A stretch of 42,942 nucleotides of DNA from Lactifluus volemus (lineage: Eukaryota > Basidiomycota > Agaricomycetes > Russulales > Russulaceae), in assembly GCA_022376515.1 (NCBI GenBank), contig WTXI01000303.1:1-42942 (forward strand). Direction: 5' to 3'. The position numbers and the translations under genes were made by a program. The notes under the pieces were generated by a model. It did no database searches. It was given only the letters and a program-made list of their open reading frames with translations, and was not told where the DNA came from. Shown here piece by piece: positions 30,182 to 41,495 of the stretch. Position 1 is the stretch's first letter; each line of letters begins with the position of its first letter.

Positions 30182-33100
30182 AGGGCTCTGATCTCCCCGC
30201 CTGGATCCGAGCCTTAGTACCGAATAGCTTGTATTTAAATGCCATTTCATCAATGGAAGTTCCCATTATTTATTCAAGCTATAACGGCGGAACGAAAGAA
30301 GACAAAGCACTAGTTGATAGTGGCGCTACCAGTAATTTCATCGATCATCGAACGGCGAAAAGATGGCAACTAGGAACAAAAGATCTAGACAAACCAATCC
30401 AGATCTTTAACGTCGATGGAACAGAAAACAAACTAGGACGAGTCACGAAATTTTCTACCTTACGTATCCGTATGGGAAAATTAGAAGAATTACAAAACTT
30501 CTTCATCACGGACCTAGGCATGGATCGCGTCATCCTTGGATATCCATGGCTAGAAACGTTTAACCCAAGACTCAACTGGAAGGACCGAACCTTAGACGAT
30601 GAAAACCCGAAGATTTGCCTCGAATCCCAATATTACCACGCAGCAGTTGCTCTCAAAGAAAAAGCGCGAGTTTTACTCGCGCGAGCTTTAGAGCCTGCTG
30701 GAAAATCACAAGAATGGGCTATTGCGGATACTGAACGACGCACAGCTTCCAGTGCTGCTGTTCAAGGAATACCCCTTGAATACCAACGACACGCCTTCAT
30801 CTTTGACGAAGAAGCAGCAAAACGCTTCCCTCCTAGTCGAGGAAAATTCGATATGGAGATAAAATTGAAACCAGATGCACCCGACATCATTAACTGCAAA
30901 GTTTATCCGTTAACTGAAGAAGGAAAGGAAATTACAAAGAAATTCCTCAAAGAACATCAGGAGAAAGGATATATCGAGCAAACGGACTCTCCTTGGTCGT
31001 CACCCTGGTTCCTCATTCCTAAAGCAGATGGAAGTTCTAGACCAGTTCAAGATTATCGACGCGTTAACGAACATACCATTCCTGATGTTTACCCTCTCCC
31101 CCGCATCGAAAATCTTCTAGAACAACTCCATGGCATGAGATATTTTACTACCCTTGACATTCGATGGGGATATCACAATATCCGCATTAAAGACGAAGAC
31201 CAATGGAAAGCGGCTTTTAAAACTCCCTATGGTCTTTTTAAGCCTAAAGTGATGTTCTTTGGACTACGAAACTCACCAGCAGTTTTCCAAAGATTCATGG
31301 ATGCCGCCTTCGCTGATCTTGTCAACAAATATCCAGGACGCATTCTAATCTATATGGATGACGTCCTTATCTGTTCCGACAACCTAGAGGAACTTCGGGA
31401 GATCACCCACGCAGTTCTCACACGCGCTCGTGAACTCTCCTTGTTCTTCAAGCATCAAAGTGCCATTTCGAGAAAGAACAAGTCAAATACCTCGGTATTG
31501 AAGTCCGCGATGGGAAAATAACAATTGACCCAACAAAAAGGAATGGTCTAGCCAATTGGCCCACCGTTCTTACAAAAGTAGAGGACGTCAGAAGCACCCT
31601 TGGCGTCCTTGGCTTTCAACGACCCTTCATCCGTGGCTTTGCCGACATTGCGCGCCCCATTACTGCACTTCTAAAGAAGGGGGTGAAGTTCGACTGGACC
31701 GATGAGTGCAGTAATGCCCTAAAAATTTTACTTCAACGTGTGCAAGAAGACCCAGTCCTGTACCGACCTGACTACTCAAAACCCTTTGAACTTGAAGTAG
31801 ACGCCTCCCAATATGCCACAGGAGCAGTCCTACTTCAAAGAGACAAAGATAACAAACCAAGAGCAGTCGGTTATGACTCACACACCTTCAACGCTGCAGA
31901 AAGAAATTACCCAGTTTACGATCGCGAACTCCTAGCAGTCGTCAGAGGTCTTCTTCGATGGGAACACGTGTTGTTATCCTCACCTTTCCCAATCAAAGTA
32001 TACACCGATCACAATAATCTTCGATTTTATCGGTCCCCACGAAACATCGCACGAAGAGTAGCACGCTACTTGAGCAAATTAGCAGAATTTAACTTCGAAC
32101 TTATCCACAAACCTGGTGCTACAAATCGTGCCGACGCCTTGTCACGACACCCCGCCATTCCCAAAGGTGATGACGACAACGAAGACATCGTGGTGTTGCC
32201 TGACAAACTCTTTGTCCAAGCAATGGAACTTCACTCCATTGAAGAGCGTGTCTGGTTAACACAAAAAGAGAACGACGACCTCATGAAACAATGGGCAGAG
32301 GAACACCAGTTGGAACAAGATCATGAAGGACGATGGTGGAAAGCAGACGCTCCAGTAGTCCCTGAAAACGACCAACTAAAGAAAGATATACTATGGCGTT
32401 ATCATGACCATCAGCTTGCTGGCCATCCAGGCATCGCTAACACCATGATAGAAGTCTTCCATAACTTCTGGTGGCCTGGACTCAAGCAGTATGTCACGCA
32501 ATACGTCAAGGGATGCGCCACATGCCAGTCAACAAAACCCCTTACCCATCGTCCAAAACCCCCTATCGCTCCCATCGAACCACGAGAACAGGAAGCGTCT
32601 AATGTTCCCTTCCAAGTCGTGGCGATGGATCTTATCACGGATCTTCCCGAATCACATGGATATGACTCCATTCTCACGATCGTTGATCATGATTGCACTA
32701 AAGCCGCCGTCTTCTTACCGTGTACAAAAAAAATTACCACAGAAGAAGTTATCGACCTATACATCTCCAACGTTTTTCCGAACTACGGCGTTCCCCGAAG
32801 AATCATTTCTGATAGAGATCCCCGCTTCACGTCACACCTAGCCGTGGGGCTCTGCCAGAAACTTAAGATATCGCAAAATATCAGTACTGCCTATCACCCT
32901 CAAACGGATGGTCAGTCAGAGAGAAGCAATCAACGAGTAGAACAATATCTCCGCATCTATGGCAATGATTACATGAATGATTGGTCCACACTTTTGCCCA
33001 TGGCCCAGTTCGTCCACAACTCATGGCCAAACGCCACAACCGGATTTACTCCGTACGAACTTCTCATCGGATACACCCCTCTCGTTGCAACTTCTCGGAT

Positions 33101-34601
33101 CACAAGCCATCTACCCTATGTCAACAAAAGATCCGAAGAACTCAAAACATCCGAGAAAAGGCCCGATCAGCAATGAAACATGCACAGACCCTCCTTCACA
33201 AACGCACAGAACACAAGAAGGGTCAACACCACTACCGGAAAATATGCCGTAGGAGAAAAGGTCTGGCTCGAGGGCACTAACCTCAAAATGACGCACCTCA
33301 GTAGCAAACTAGCCCCAAAACGCTACGGACCTTTTACAATCACCAAAGTCATATCACCGGTAGTTGTACGCCTCAAACTCCCAGATCGATGGCAGATTCA
33401 TGATGTGTTTCACACATCACTGATCGCTCCCTATACGGAAACACCCGAACATGGTCCGAACTTCGAACAGCCTCCACCGGAACTTGTAGACGGAGAAGAA
33501 GAGTACGAAGTAGAAGCTGTTCTAGGGTCTAGACGTATTGGACCAAAGAACAAGACCAGACTCCAATACCTCCTGAAGTGGAAAGGCTATTCCGCCGCGC
33601 ACAACACATGGGAACCAGCCGAGAATGTTGATGCCCCAGAACTACTCACAGCCTTTTACAAAGCTCAGCCAAAAGCTATAAGAACCCTCTTGCTTCAGCA
33701 AGAAACGACATCACCAACGTTCATCCCCACCACTACAACTACCACCACACCACCTTTACCAAACTCCCTTACGATCCGCTATATGCAACATGTCCCAGCC
33801 CAATATGACCTACCCGCACCACGTCCCATCCGCCCAGTCCACCCGTCATCACTCATCTACCAACAATCGTTCGGCATCTCCACCGTTTATCCCAGTGAGC
33901 TATACACGGCGTCCGAGAAACCGATCCCCGACCCCCGTTCTCCCTCCTTATACCCGCGAATCACCCCGCTCGATGACGCCCTCAGGGAATCGCTCTTCCA
34001 GGCATGCGAATTCGCAGCATGGGCCATACAGCAACCCAAACCGACAGGTTCGCTTTGGACTACTCACACCTGTCTCCGACCACCCGCGGTCCCCACTCCC
34101 CATCCTCGCGTCGCCAACGTGGCACGAGGACCTCCCCGATTTTGGTGGACTCCCGAGGAGCGACGCCGCCCCCTCCCGCCAAACAACCAACTACCCTCCC
34201 TACCAAGCTCACCGGCCTCTAACGTCAGCAACTCGCCCGCCTCATCTTTCTCCCCTATCCAGGACGACGAACTCGGATGGGCATTTGATAATGACGGCGA
34301 CCTTGACAACGACGAGTGGCCAAGGAGTCCAATTCATGACAGCACGCATTCCCTTCACTGCACGACTTGCCTGGAATGGGTCGTCAATAGTAGCAGTGGA
34401 ACCGCCGCTGATAGTGCCGCAGCCAGGATCACGAACACGCCCTATTGTGGTCGATGCAAGCGACGAAACCCGGGCACCTCTACGTCGAGTGCCCCCTCCA
34501 CCACTGGTGCGAGTGGTGCGCTGACTATGGCCATCCAGGCCCTTCGTGTCATGAACCCCACCAGCAATGCAAGTTCGGAGACTCTTGTAGAGTCCCCTTA
34601 G
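30182..34601 (+). pseudogene. pol: Pol of element F: protease to chromodomain, three one-base shifts in A-runs
   Basis: Retropepsin has LVDSGATSNFID and VILGYPWL. RT is complete with DSPWSSPWFLIPK, DIRWGYHNIRIK and YMDDVLICSD. A missing base in the A-run at 31450 shifts the frame. RNase H (YTDHNNLRFYRS, NRADALSRHP) and integrase (AGHPGIANTM, CATCQ, SDRDPRFTSH, AYHPQTDGQSERSNQ) follow in the second frame. A base is missing in the A-run at 33144-33147 and one is extra at 33239-33242, and these cancel. The GPF region and chromodomain (about 33497-33655, LQYLLKWKGYSAAHNTWEP) follow. The frame then stays open through a Pro/Ser-rich stretch to 34601 and contains the first C-x2-C of the Cys/His module. 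All shifts are in short A-runs, so sequencing or assembly error is a real alternative. Confidence 0.87.
33790..34524 (+). other. Overlapping open frame over the third region of F
   Basis: 244 codons in a different frame from pol, from ATG 33790. Pro/Ser/Arg-rich, ending RPIVVDASDETRAPLRR. Three frames are open around 34450-34520. No homology helps to choose, except that the Cys/His module itself uses the pol frame for its first two Cys and another frame for the rest. Confidence 0.3.
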
Positions 34602-34744
34602 AACACCCTCATTGGCACTGGTCGTGCCCCTACACTAACGACAAGAAGGCTTACCTCTGGTACGGCCACGGTGTCGATCGCTCCACGTCTGGCTGGATCA
34701 ACGCGGAGATGAGTGACTGGGACTATGCTGCTGACCATGAGTGA
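34446..34744 (+). pseudogene. Cys/His module at the end of element F, split between two frames
   Basis: The first C-x2-C (34446-34457) is in the pol frame. From about 34470 the pattern goes on one base back: x6-H-x4-C, a canonical knuckle C-x2-C-x4-H-x4-C (CEWCADYGHPGPSC), then C-x2-PH-x2-C-x5-C-x5-H-x6-CP, ending at 34630. A -1 shift at A AAC CCG (34466-34472) would join them; loss or gain of one base would as well. The frame continues with an acidic end to the stop at 34742-34744. The same module closes A, B and C. Confidence 0.65.
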
Positions 34745-34763
34745 ACGCAGGTGGGACTGCGCC

Positions 34764-34778
34764 TTAGACGGGGGATGG
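34764..34778 (+). other. Polypurine tract of element F
   Basis: GACGGGGGATGG directly precedes the 3' LTR. Confidence 0.65.
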
Positions 34779-35384
34779 TGTTATGGACTGAACACGTTGT
34801 TTGCTGACTCATACTATACGTTTTCGGACTGCTGACTCATTTCTGCTGACTCCTCTTGCTTATGTGAATGGACTGCCGATCGCTTTGTTTCAGATCGCTT
34901 ACTTAATTTTCTCACGTACAGCCTTGCACAGCACCGTACAGCCTCAAGCAACAGCCACATGTACAGGATGACTTGCTGATTCCTGAAACATGTTTCAAAC
35001 CCTGAAAGCTGTACGAAGGTCACAGCCCCTACGGCTGTGTACATAACCTCGTTCTTCTCTATATAAACTCTGTACTTTTACCCAGAGACCTTAAGTCTCA
35101 GTTTTGTTTCGCATCCAAGTCCTTCTATCTATTAGAACCTTGTCTTGCCTAGAAGCATCAGACCTGAGAGAACCCTCTTGACATCACGACCTTCGACTTC
35201 TTGACACTTTGGTCTCAACCCTGAGCCCAAAGCCCTTGACCTCTGAAAACGCTCTTGACTTAGTCGTTTACTAAGTCTCTCTTTATCGAACCTTTGATCT
35301 TGACTTGCACGTCTTGCAAGTCTAGTTCTTGACTTCACAAACGAACGTACACTTCGTACAAAGGTCCTACTTGGAACCTTAACA
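34779..35384 (+). repeat. 3' LTR of element F (606 bp)
   Basis: Pairs with 27721-28325. Differences include two one-base insertions in the first 20 bp, one-base indels in A-runs, a short deletion near 35276 and three substitutions near the end. Confidence 0.95.
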
Positions 35385-35436
35385 TCCTGAATAACTTGAT
35401 CCTATCTTAGGAACTAGGAACAGCTAGTCCCTAACA
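35385..35436 (+). repeat. Last 52 bp of an E-type LTR
   Basis: Matches 25241-25292 with one mismatch and ends CTAACA. This is all that is left of the 3' end of an E element. The flank after it begins CTATG. Confidence 0.92.
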
Positions 35437-35716
35437 CTATGTCCCAAAGAGCAATGCATAGCCCCTAAAAGCAAAATAGGGGGCTGGCCATGGAAGTAGA
35501 GATCAGATCATATCACAAGACAAAAAATAGATGGGAAAAGCAAGGAATGGGCCAGGCCATCCAGCCTGCATAACCATAACAGTTTCTGTGACAATCTAGG
35601 ACTGCCTTACCCTTACTGGCAACTTGAATCCACAAATACTACAGTGAAAAACAAGTCCATGTTCACTTGTATAGTATGGATGACTATGATACCCTCATGC
35701 AGTTATGGATGATTAC
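35437..35716. other. Intergenic, TRS65 3' flank
   Basis: AT-richer unique sequence with no coding frame or repeat that I can support. It separates the transposon block from the TRS65 stop codon. Confidence 0.6.
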
Positions 35717-38581
35717 CTATTTTTCATATACAACGACATCCATTGCAGGCCTAAAAATGAAGTATATGTTTTACTAAAGAGAGATGATACAGAGAGATCA
35801 AATCATACCTTAGAATCAATGCATGCTGCGTCTCAATATCTGTGAGTATTAGAGCCTCAATTGTGTGCATGCCTGGTGCTAGAGCAAGGAATGCCATTGT
35901 CACAGACTGGCTTGTAGCTGGCTGCAGTGGCCTCCATGATTGCTCGTAAATTTACTAGTACGGGGGTGAAAATCGGTAACTCACCCCACGCGGACACGAC
36001 TCTCCAGTGGCACAATACCAGGGCACGATGCCGTCCCTCCTCCGCCTCTTGTACTATAAGGCCCAGCAAACACCGCAGCGCCATTCTCTTGTCCCCGCCC
36101 ACGGGCGTGGCCCTGCCGCCTCCGCCTCCGCTCAAAGAAGCTAACCTCAAATCTACGCGTCCACGGACTCTGATTAAACACAAAAATGTCCAGCATGAAC
36201 TCGTCATGCGGAACGAGCCTCCGCAAGCTTGTTCCTATGTGTCCATGAAGCCCGACGCTCACAATGATGCGTTCGTGCTCAGGGACCGCCGAGGCTGACG
36301 GGACCGGCGACGGTACAGACAGAGGTCGAGGAGGCGCACCGCTGCGCGGGAGTTCGATCGCAGTTCCTGGGAAGCGTGCGGGCCCCACGTTGCGAGCGGG
36401 TCTTGGGCTCGTGGAGTCGCGGGGACGGGAGAACCCTTTGAAAATGCGGGGTACGCTGGTGTGGGTGGCGGTGGTGTGGCCCCACCGCGAGCACTCATAA
36501 AAGCCTCATCGACCTCGCCCATGGGCAACATCTTGTTGAGCGGCGTTGGCGGCGGAATGCCAGGACTGTGGGGGGCGCATACGTCGTAGCACCTGACTTG
36601 ATAGTTGTCACCTGCGTGGGTGTGTACGCAAGTCTCGAGAGCGGGCTTGAGCTGAGTGGTGTGCTCCCTGGTAGACCTGTGGGGGTATGGGGTGGATGAA
36701 AGGAGTGCGGCTGTGCTCTGTGCCTCGACGGTATGGTAAATTGTTTGGCACCCGCAACAGGATTTGACTGGACCTGTTGATCTGCGAGGTACATGGAAAT
36801 GCGCGGGGTGGAATGAGGAAATGGTGATGGTGGCTCCGGCAACACTTCTCTCTCCGTCCGACCTGCAGCTGGGTGTCGTTGAGGCGCGAGGTCGAGCACA
36901 CAATTCCAGCGCGAAATAAAGGGCTCTGTTCTGTCCCCGTATTCATTTTCATGGAGCCGTACACCAGAAGATGGTCTCCCACGCACGGTAATTGCAACCG
37001 GGCGTCGCAAGTCCTCTTCTAGCGAGGCCGTGGACAAGCCTAAGAGCGTTTCCTCCTCCGATACGGGAGGACTAAGTAGCTCAACCGCAAATAATAAGTT
37101 GTACTGCTGATGCACACCCAATTTTAGTGGAAACATCTCTGGGAGCGATCTAGCACTCCATGGGAGAAGACGGGCACGCGCACCGCCACCACCGACAGTG
37201 ATGTCGACAGAATCAACAGAGAATAATTCCTCAGGTGCTTCACCCGGGTGCTCGAGCTCAACACAAAGCATAACTGTGTGCTCCGCGTGGCCCGCCATAA
37301 GTGCATCATCCAGGCCTGGATCAGGGTCGGGGGTATCGAGCAAGATATAGGGGACAAAAACAGTGCGCATGCGCATGCGGAAGGCAGAGACAGCGGAAAG
37401 TGTGCGGCAGAACGATTTCCGGAGTGTGGCTCGAGTAGCAAACGAAGACAATGTGACAGAGCCGTCGATGGAGATAGGGTCAGACGGAAGAACAAATTCT
37501 TGTTTACGAGTCCTGGCGCTGATTCGCGTACTGGGGAGTGAGAGAGCGGATGGTATGCGTACCAAGGTCGGCGCTATATGCGATGAGTGGGTTGTAAGCA
37601 AGGAGAAAAAATGGGGTACCTAAACTCAGCCCTTCGAGAAGGTTGACCTCATCCAAACTGTGATAAGACTTGTCGCGTTTGTTTTCATCATTGAAAGATT
37701 CCTGCCGCACGGGTGGTGGGGATTCAGGAAAGCCCCCTGCCGCCGCAACCATAGCCGCGAGCACACTCCTGGCTGGCGTCATGAGTACCGGACTCTCCCG
37801 CACAGTGATTGATGCCGTGAGACAAAGTAGCGGATCTTGAAATGGTAGCTGTAAGAATGCTGTCGAAAGTGCTGGATGAGAACTCAGAACAGACAAAGGG
37901 TTATCGCAACGCACCGACGTTGACGCACATCCGATACACAGCAACCCAATTACCGGATGTCTTGTCCCACAGTAGTGCAAACGAGTCCTTGGTTTCGACA
38001 GGTCTTTCCTTAACAGGACCTGGTTCCTCTCCCCATATTCCTGATGCGAGTTTCACCCCCTCAGCGCGCACATATGGGCGGTTTTGCTCTGTTGTCACAG
38101 GAGTGGGATTCGGCGTATTCACCGGGAACATACCGGGGGGTGCATTGGCACCCTTACGCGCGTTTGGTTTAAGGGAAGTCGTACGTGGCGGTGTCCCGCC
38201 CAGCGGAGGAGCCGAGAGGGTAGAGGCAGAAGCACGAGATATATAGGTTGCGTCGTACGAAACTTGGGCGTGAGCGAGGAAGGATAGAAGAGTAAAGGGC
38301 GGATGGGCAAGATAAACGGGTTCTTCACCCGGCTCCTCTAGGTGAAGGAGGAAGAAAAAGTCAAGGAACTCGTCTAGAAATAACCACAAATGTGTCAGTG
38401 AGGAAGGAAGAAAAGAAACAGTCGGACTACCGAAGAAGGCTCGCTTGCGCTCGACTTGCTCCGACCTTAATTTCTCTAGCCATGGACTGTGATCGATATC
38501 TTGTGTTGGGAACCTAAAGCTCACATTTGGAACGATAATGTCGAGTATTGACGAATTAACGATTTGTTCAAAAGTGACCAT
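35717..38581 (-). CDS. TRS65: TRS65-like subunit of the TRAPPII complex
   Basis: Trs65 is a fungal subunit of TRAPPII, which acts at the late Golgi in vesicle tethering and Rab activation. Start ATG 38581 (MVTFEQIVNSSILDIIVPN). Exons on the minus strand: 38581-37915, 37859 to about 37563, about 37500-36628, 36565 to about 35985 with one unresolved join, 35931-35809, 35750-35717. Introns of 55, 62, 53 and 58 bp are supported at 37914-37860, 36627-36566, 35984-35932 and 35808-35751. Family features: LSFLAHAQVSYDATYISRAS, an internal beta-rich domain (HAEHTVMLCVELEHPGEAP, FPLKLGVHQQYNLLFAVELL), DEFMLDIFVFNQSPWTRRFEV, RVRVGPLQPATSQSVTMAF across an intron, and the end LRPAMDVVVYEK. Recognition is from memory of the family. 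The joins near 37.5 and 36.45 kb are uncertain. Confidence 0.72.
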
Positions 38582-38630
38582 AAGGTGATGCAAAGGTTTA
38601 CCGCTACGATTACATCATCCGAGGCTACAA

Positions 38631-41495
38631 TCAAACTCTGTTCGCCCCGAGGCCTAATTTGGTGGTTTTGATGACGGCCACCAAAGGGGCCTCCAGCCCT
38701 CCGTCAACTCCAATTCGACTTCCCTCTTCCCAACCCATAGCAGATAGCATACGGAACCCGAGGTTCGACCCGTCTAACTTTGGCGCGGCCTTTGACAAAA
38801 ATATCGTTAGTGTACGGGAAGTCTATGAACACCTGGGAACTTGGAACAAGCATACCTCACCCACGACCTCACCATCGTGCAGACGTCTCTTACCAGCCCC
38901 GCCCTTATTCCTCTTGTCTCCGCCTGCCACATAGGAGGATGGCGACCCGCGTAGAATCCACGCAATCTTTTTCTCATCTACCCTCCCACTGCTATGCGTT
39001 GTCTTCATCACGGTCGTGAAACGGCTAACACCTGTTCCTTGACTCTTGCTCTTGAGTTTGAAAGCATGTGCAAGTTCGTGCACCGATTTGCGCATTTCCC
39101 GGTCCATCGATGGGAGAGAAAGCGTATTAGTTCCATTAATGTCCGCCACAAACCGTCTCATGCGCCTGACAACCGTCTCGAGATCCATGGGTACAGCCAA
39201 AGCAGCAGCTATCCCAGCTTTGCGTGACTTTTTACCGCCTTTGTGGAAGGCAAATGGATCCGCGGCTTCCGCGGCTTGCTTCAGCGCGCGCAATCGCTTG
39301 CGCTCTGCTTTCTTCTCGCGATCACGTACCCATTGATGACGAAGCTCTTCTGGAATATGTGTTTCTTTTTTTCTCCCTGAGGACACGTAGAAGCGCAAGG
39401 AAAGCGACGGGAGATGTGTAGAGACGTACTGTCAGCAATGCCGCAATCGATTTCAAATGTGCCGTTACGAATAGCTTGGAATTTACGATTTCTCTGCCTA
39501 CGATCTTGTCCATGGAGAATCTCGCCGTTTTCATCGAGGAAGCTCTGTGGTGCATGTATCAGCCATGCGGAAAACAAAAAATGTAAATCGCGTTACTTGT
39601 ATTTGGTGGGCGATTAGATCTTCCTCATCAGCAGTGTCATGGTCCGACTCGTCGACCCCCTGTTCGTGGTCCAGCTCTTCTCGCAAGACATCTTGGATTG
39701 GTCGCCCTTCCGTCTTCTTGCGAAGCTTTTTGAGACGTTCCTGGAATGACCTTTTGGGGGTCTCTTCCTCGTCAGAGTTACTTTCATTTTCGTCTTCAAC
39801 TGGTGAGGTGGCCAGGGCAGCCCCGCCGTCTTTAGCGGGTACCGACATATCCCACACATCAACCGCCAACTCCAGTTCTGTGTCGCCCTCATCTTCGCCG
39901 TCGTCACTCTCCGTTGTGCTCCCTTCGTCACTCTCCTCGACCTCCTCTGCCCAGATCCTTGCTTCATCCTCTATATCACCTGCGCTGACATGAGCTCGCC
40001 CTGCGGCGCTCATGCCTCCCACAAATGCTCTCATGGCTCCGACATCGAGGTCTTGGTCCACAATCATACCGTCTTCCTGCTCGCACTCCTCAGACGTCGA
40101 GCCTCCCAGTCAACGTCGGAATCTCCGTGGCGTTGCTCGTCACGCCACGGGTCCAACTCGCGCAGAGAAGCTTCCGCCTGGAGGGCACCGAACGAACTAA
40201 ACGCGACAGGCTGCTCCCTGCGTCGCCTGGCAGCGCGACCTGGCCATCGTTCCTGATATGTTGGTCTGGGGAAGGACGAGGGAGTAGGAAAGTTGTGTCC
40301 TTGGAAGTCCGGGAAGGAAGGGGTACAGCTGCAAGCGGAGGCGAGGATGCTTTTGGGGCTGATTGTGATGGGAAAGATGTGGCGTTTGGAGAGGGATCAG
40401 TCTCCGGATGGCTCGGTGTAGCAACGAGCCCAGTCTCAGCTACAGGGGGAAATGCTGCCGCAGCCGCAGAAGAGGAGCCACAGATGAGTTTGCCATTTCG
40501 GGGATAAGGCGCGACATATACGATTTCATCATCTTCATCTACGTATTCGGCTCGCCTATGAGCATCAGAGCGCTCGACTACGATATGATTGGCGGGTAAT
40601 GTTGAATCATGGAGTGGCGATAGACTGGTATCGATACAGACTCCCGTGAATCGTTCTTCGACCTTGGCTGCAGACTGACTGTCCACCACTTCCACGCTCA
40701 TACTTGTGGTATTTCGCGATGAGTCACCGACGGCTTCAACCTCACCCATGAACCTTCCTAGATCCGCAAAATCGATCTCCAGGAGCCCTTCGGGATCGGA
40801 CGGAGATTCCGACAAATTAGGACTTGGATCACCTCCACGGAAGACTCGATAAATGCGTTCAGCAGTTGAGCCATGATTGTTTTCTTGTTCACCTGGAGGC
40901 AGAATAAACGAACATCATGTATAACAGCATTTGGTGAAGTGATGGGTGCGCTGACCTGCTTCTTCAGCCACAGGCTGAAAAATTTCCTCCTCCTTCAGAA
41001 ATAGTGTTGGGGCATACCTAGACCGAACGAAACTAACTGGCTTGAGGAGTGGCCTATCTTCATAGAGGTACTGCGAAAGTGAAGCATCACCGTGGCGCAG
41101 TTTTGATTCTAATCGACGTTTCCGCCCGCCCTCCTTAGGTCCCAATAAGTCTGGGGAACTACTGTCACGTTGAAAACCGTTGACGTGGGAGGGTCTGGCG
41201 CCCTGCCAGTGTAGAGGAGTCGGGCGCCGCGAGTTGTTAAAGTCAGAGCTCGCCACTTTTCCCGCAGGTCCCGAGGGCCCATCAACTGTACCTCTATGGT
41301 CTACGCTGATCATGAAGTCTCAAAAGGTTGACAAGAAGGATTGGACGTACATGAGGTGGTATCGATTTCGCGTATGGGAGTATAGCCAAGCCCACGTCCT
41401 CTATTGGTGCCACGACCTCCACTTCCTCTACCCCTGCCAGGGTCAAAGCCTCTGCCCCGGCCGCGACCTCGACCACGTTGTTTTCGGCCTGCCAT
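38631..41495 (-). CDS. SQS1: SQS1-like protein with R3H and G-patch domains
   Basis: Sqs1/Pfa1 activates the helicase Prp43 through its G-patch, in splicing and ribosome assembly. ATG 41495 opens an Arg/Gly-rich N-terminus (RGRGRGRGFDPGRGRG). Exons: 41495-41352, 41301-40956, from 40892 on through a join near 40.1-40.2 kb that I cannot resolve, to 39597, then 39544-39430, 39376-38856, 38789-38631. Introns of 50, 63, 52, 53 and 66 bp fit. Domains: an acidic middle with DVGAMRAFVGGMSAAGRAHV, basic KKAERKRLRALKQAAEAADP, R3H with RKSVH in MDREMRKSVHELAHAFKL, and a C-terminal G-patch with LGFRMLSAMGWEEG and KTTKLGLG before TGA at 38631. The gene ends 50 bp before the TRS65 start. A possible one-base deletion near 40100 would break the frame. 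Confidence 0.75.

Larger units (their letters stand above)
27721..35384 (+). mobile_element. Element F: chromovirus LTR retrotransposon inserted in E
   Basis: 7.66 kb with LTRs of 605 and 606 bp, PBS, intact gag, pol with three single-base shifts, chromodomain, Cys/His module, PPT. The flanks do not repeat: CCTGG on the left, in E protease, and TCCTG on the right, in the end of an E LTR. The LTR pair differs at about ten places, mostly one-base indels, against one or two in B and C. Both facts fit recombination between two F copies in the same E element, with loss of the DNA between them. Confidence 0.93.
24957..35436 (+). mobile_element. Element E: chromovirus related to A, truncated and carrying F
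   Basis: A 5' LTR (end at 25292 is firm, start near 24957 uncertain), PBS, gag and the start of protease up to 27720 are left. After F only 52 bp of an E-type LTR end remain (35385-35436, one mismatch to 25241-25292). Most of pol and almost all of the 3' LTR are missing. Gag, PBS and R motif are closely related to A. Confidence 0.8.

Noticed and set aside
3091..31380. Non-LTR or viral origin of the RT genes
   Set aside because: YMDD RT with aspartic protease, RNase H, HHCC/DDE integrase, chromodomain and paired LTRs fits Ty3/gypsy chromoviruses; no envelope gene was seen.
34466..34472. A AAC CCG as a programmed -1 site in the F Cys/His module
   Set aside because: Formally fits the slippery rule, but A and C encode the module in one frame, and F has other one-base errors; kept only as an alternative.
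36259..36903. Separate minus-strand gene of 214 codons
   Set aside because: Its first third is intron and out-of-frame sequence of TRS65; the rest is a TRS65 exon reached through the intron at 36627-36566.
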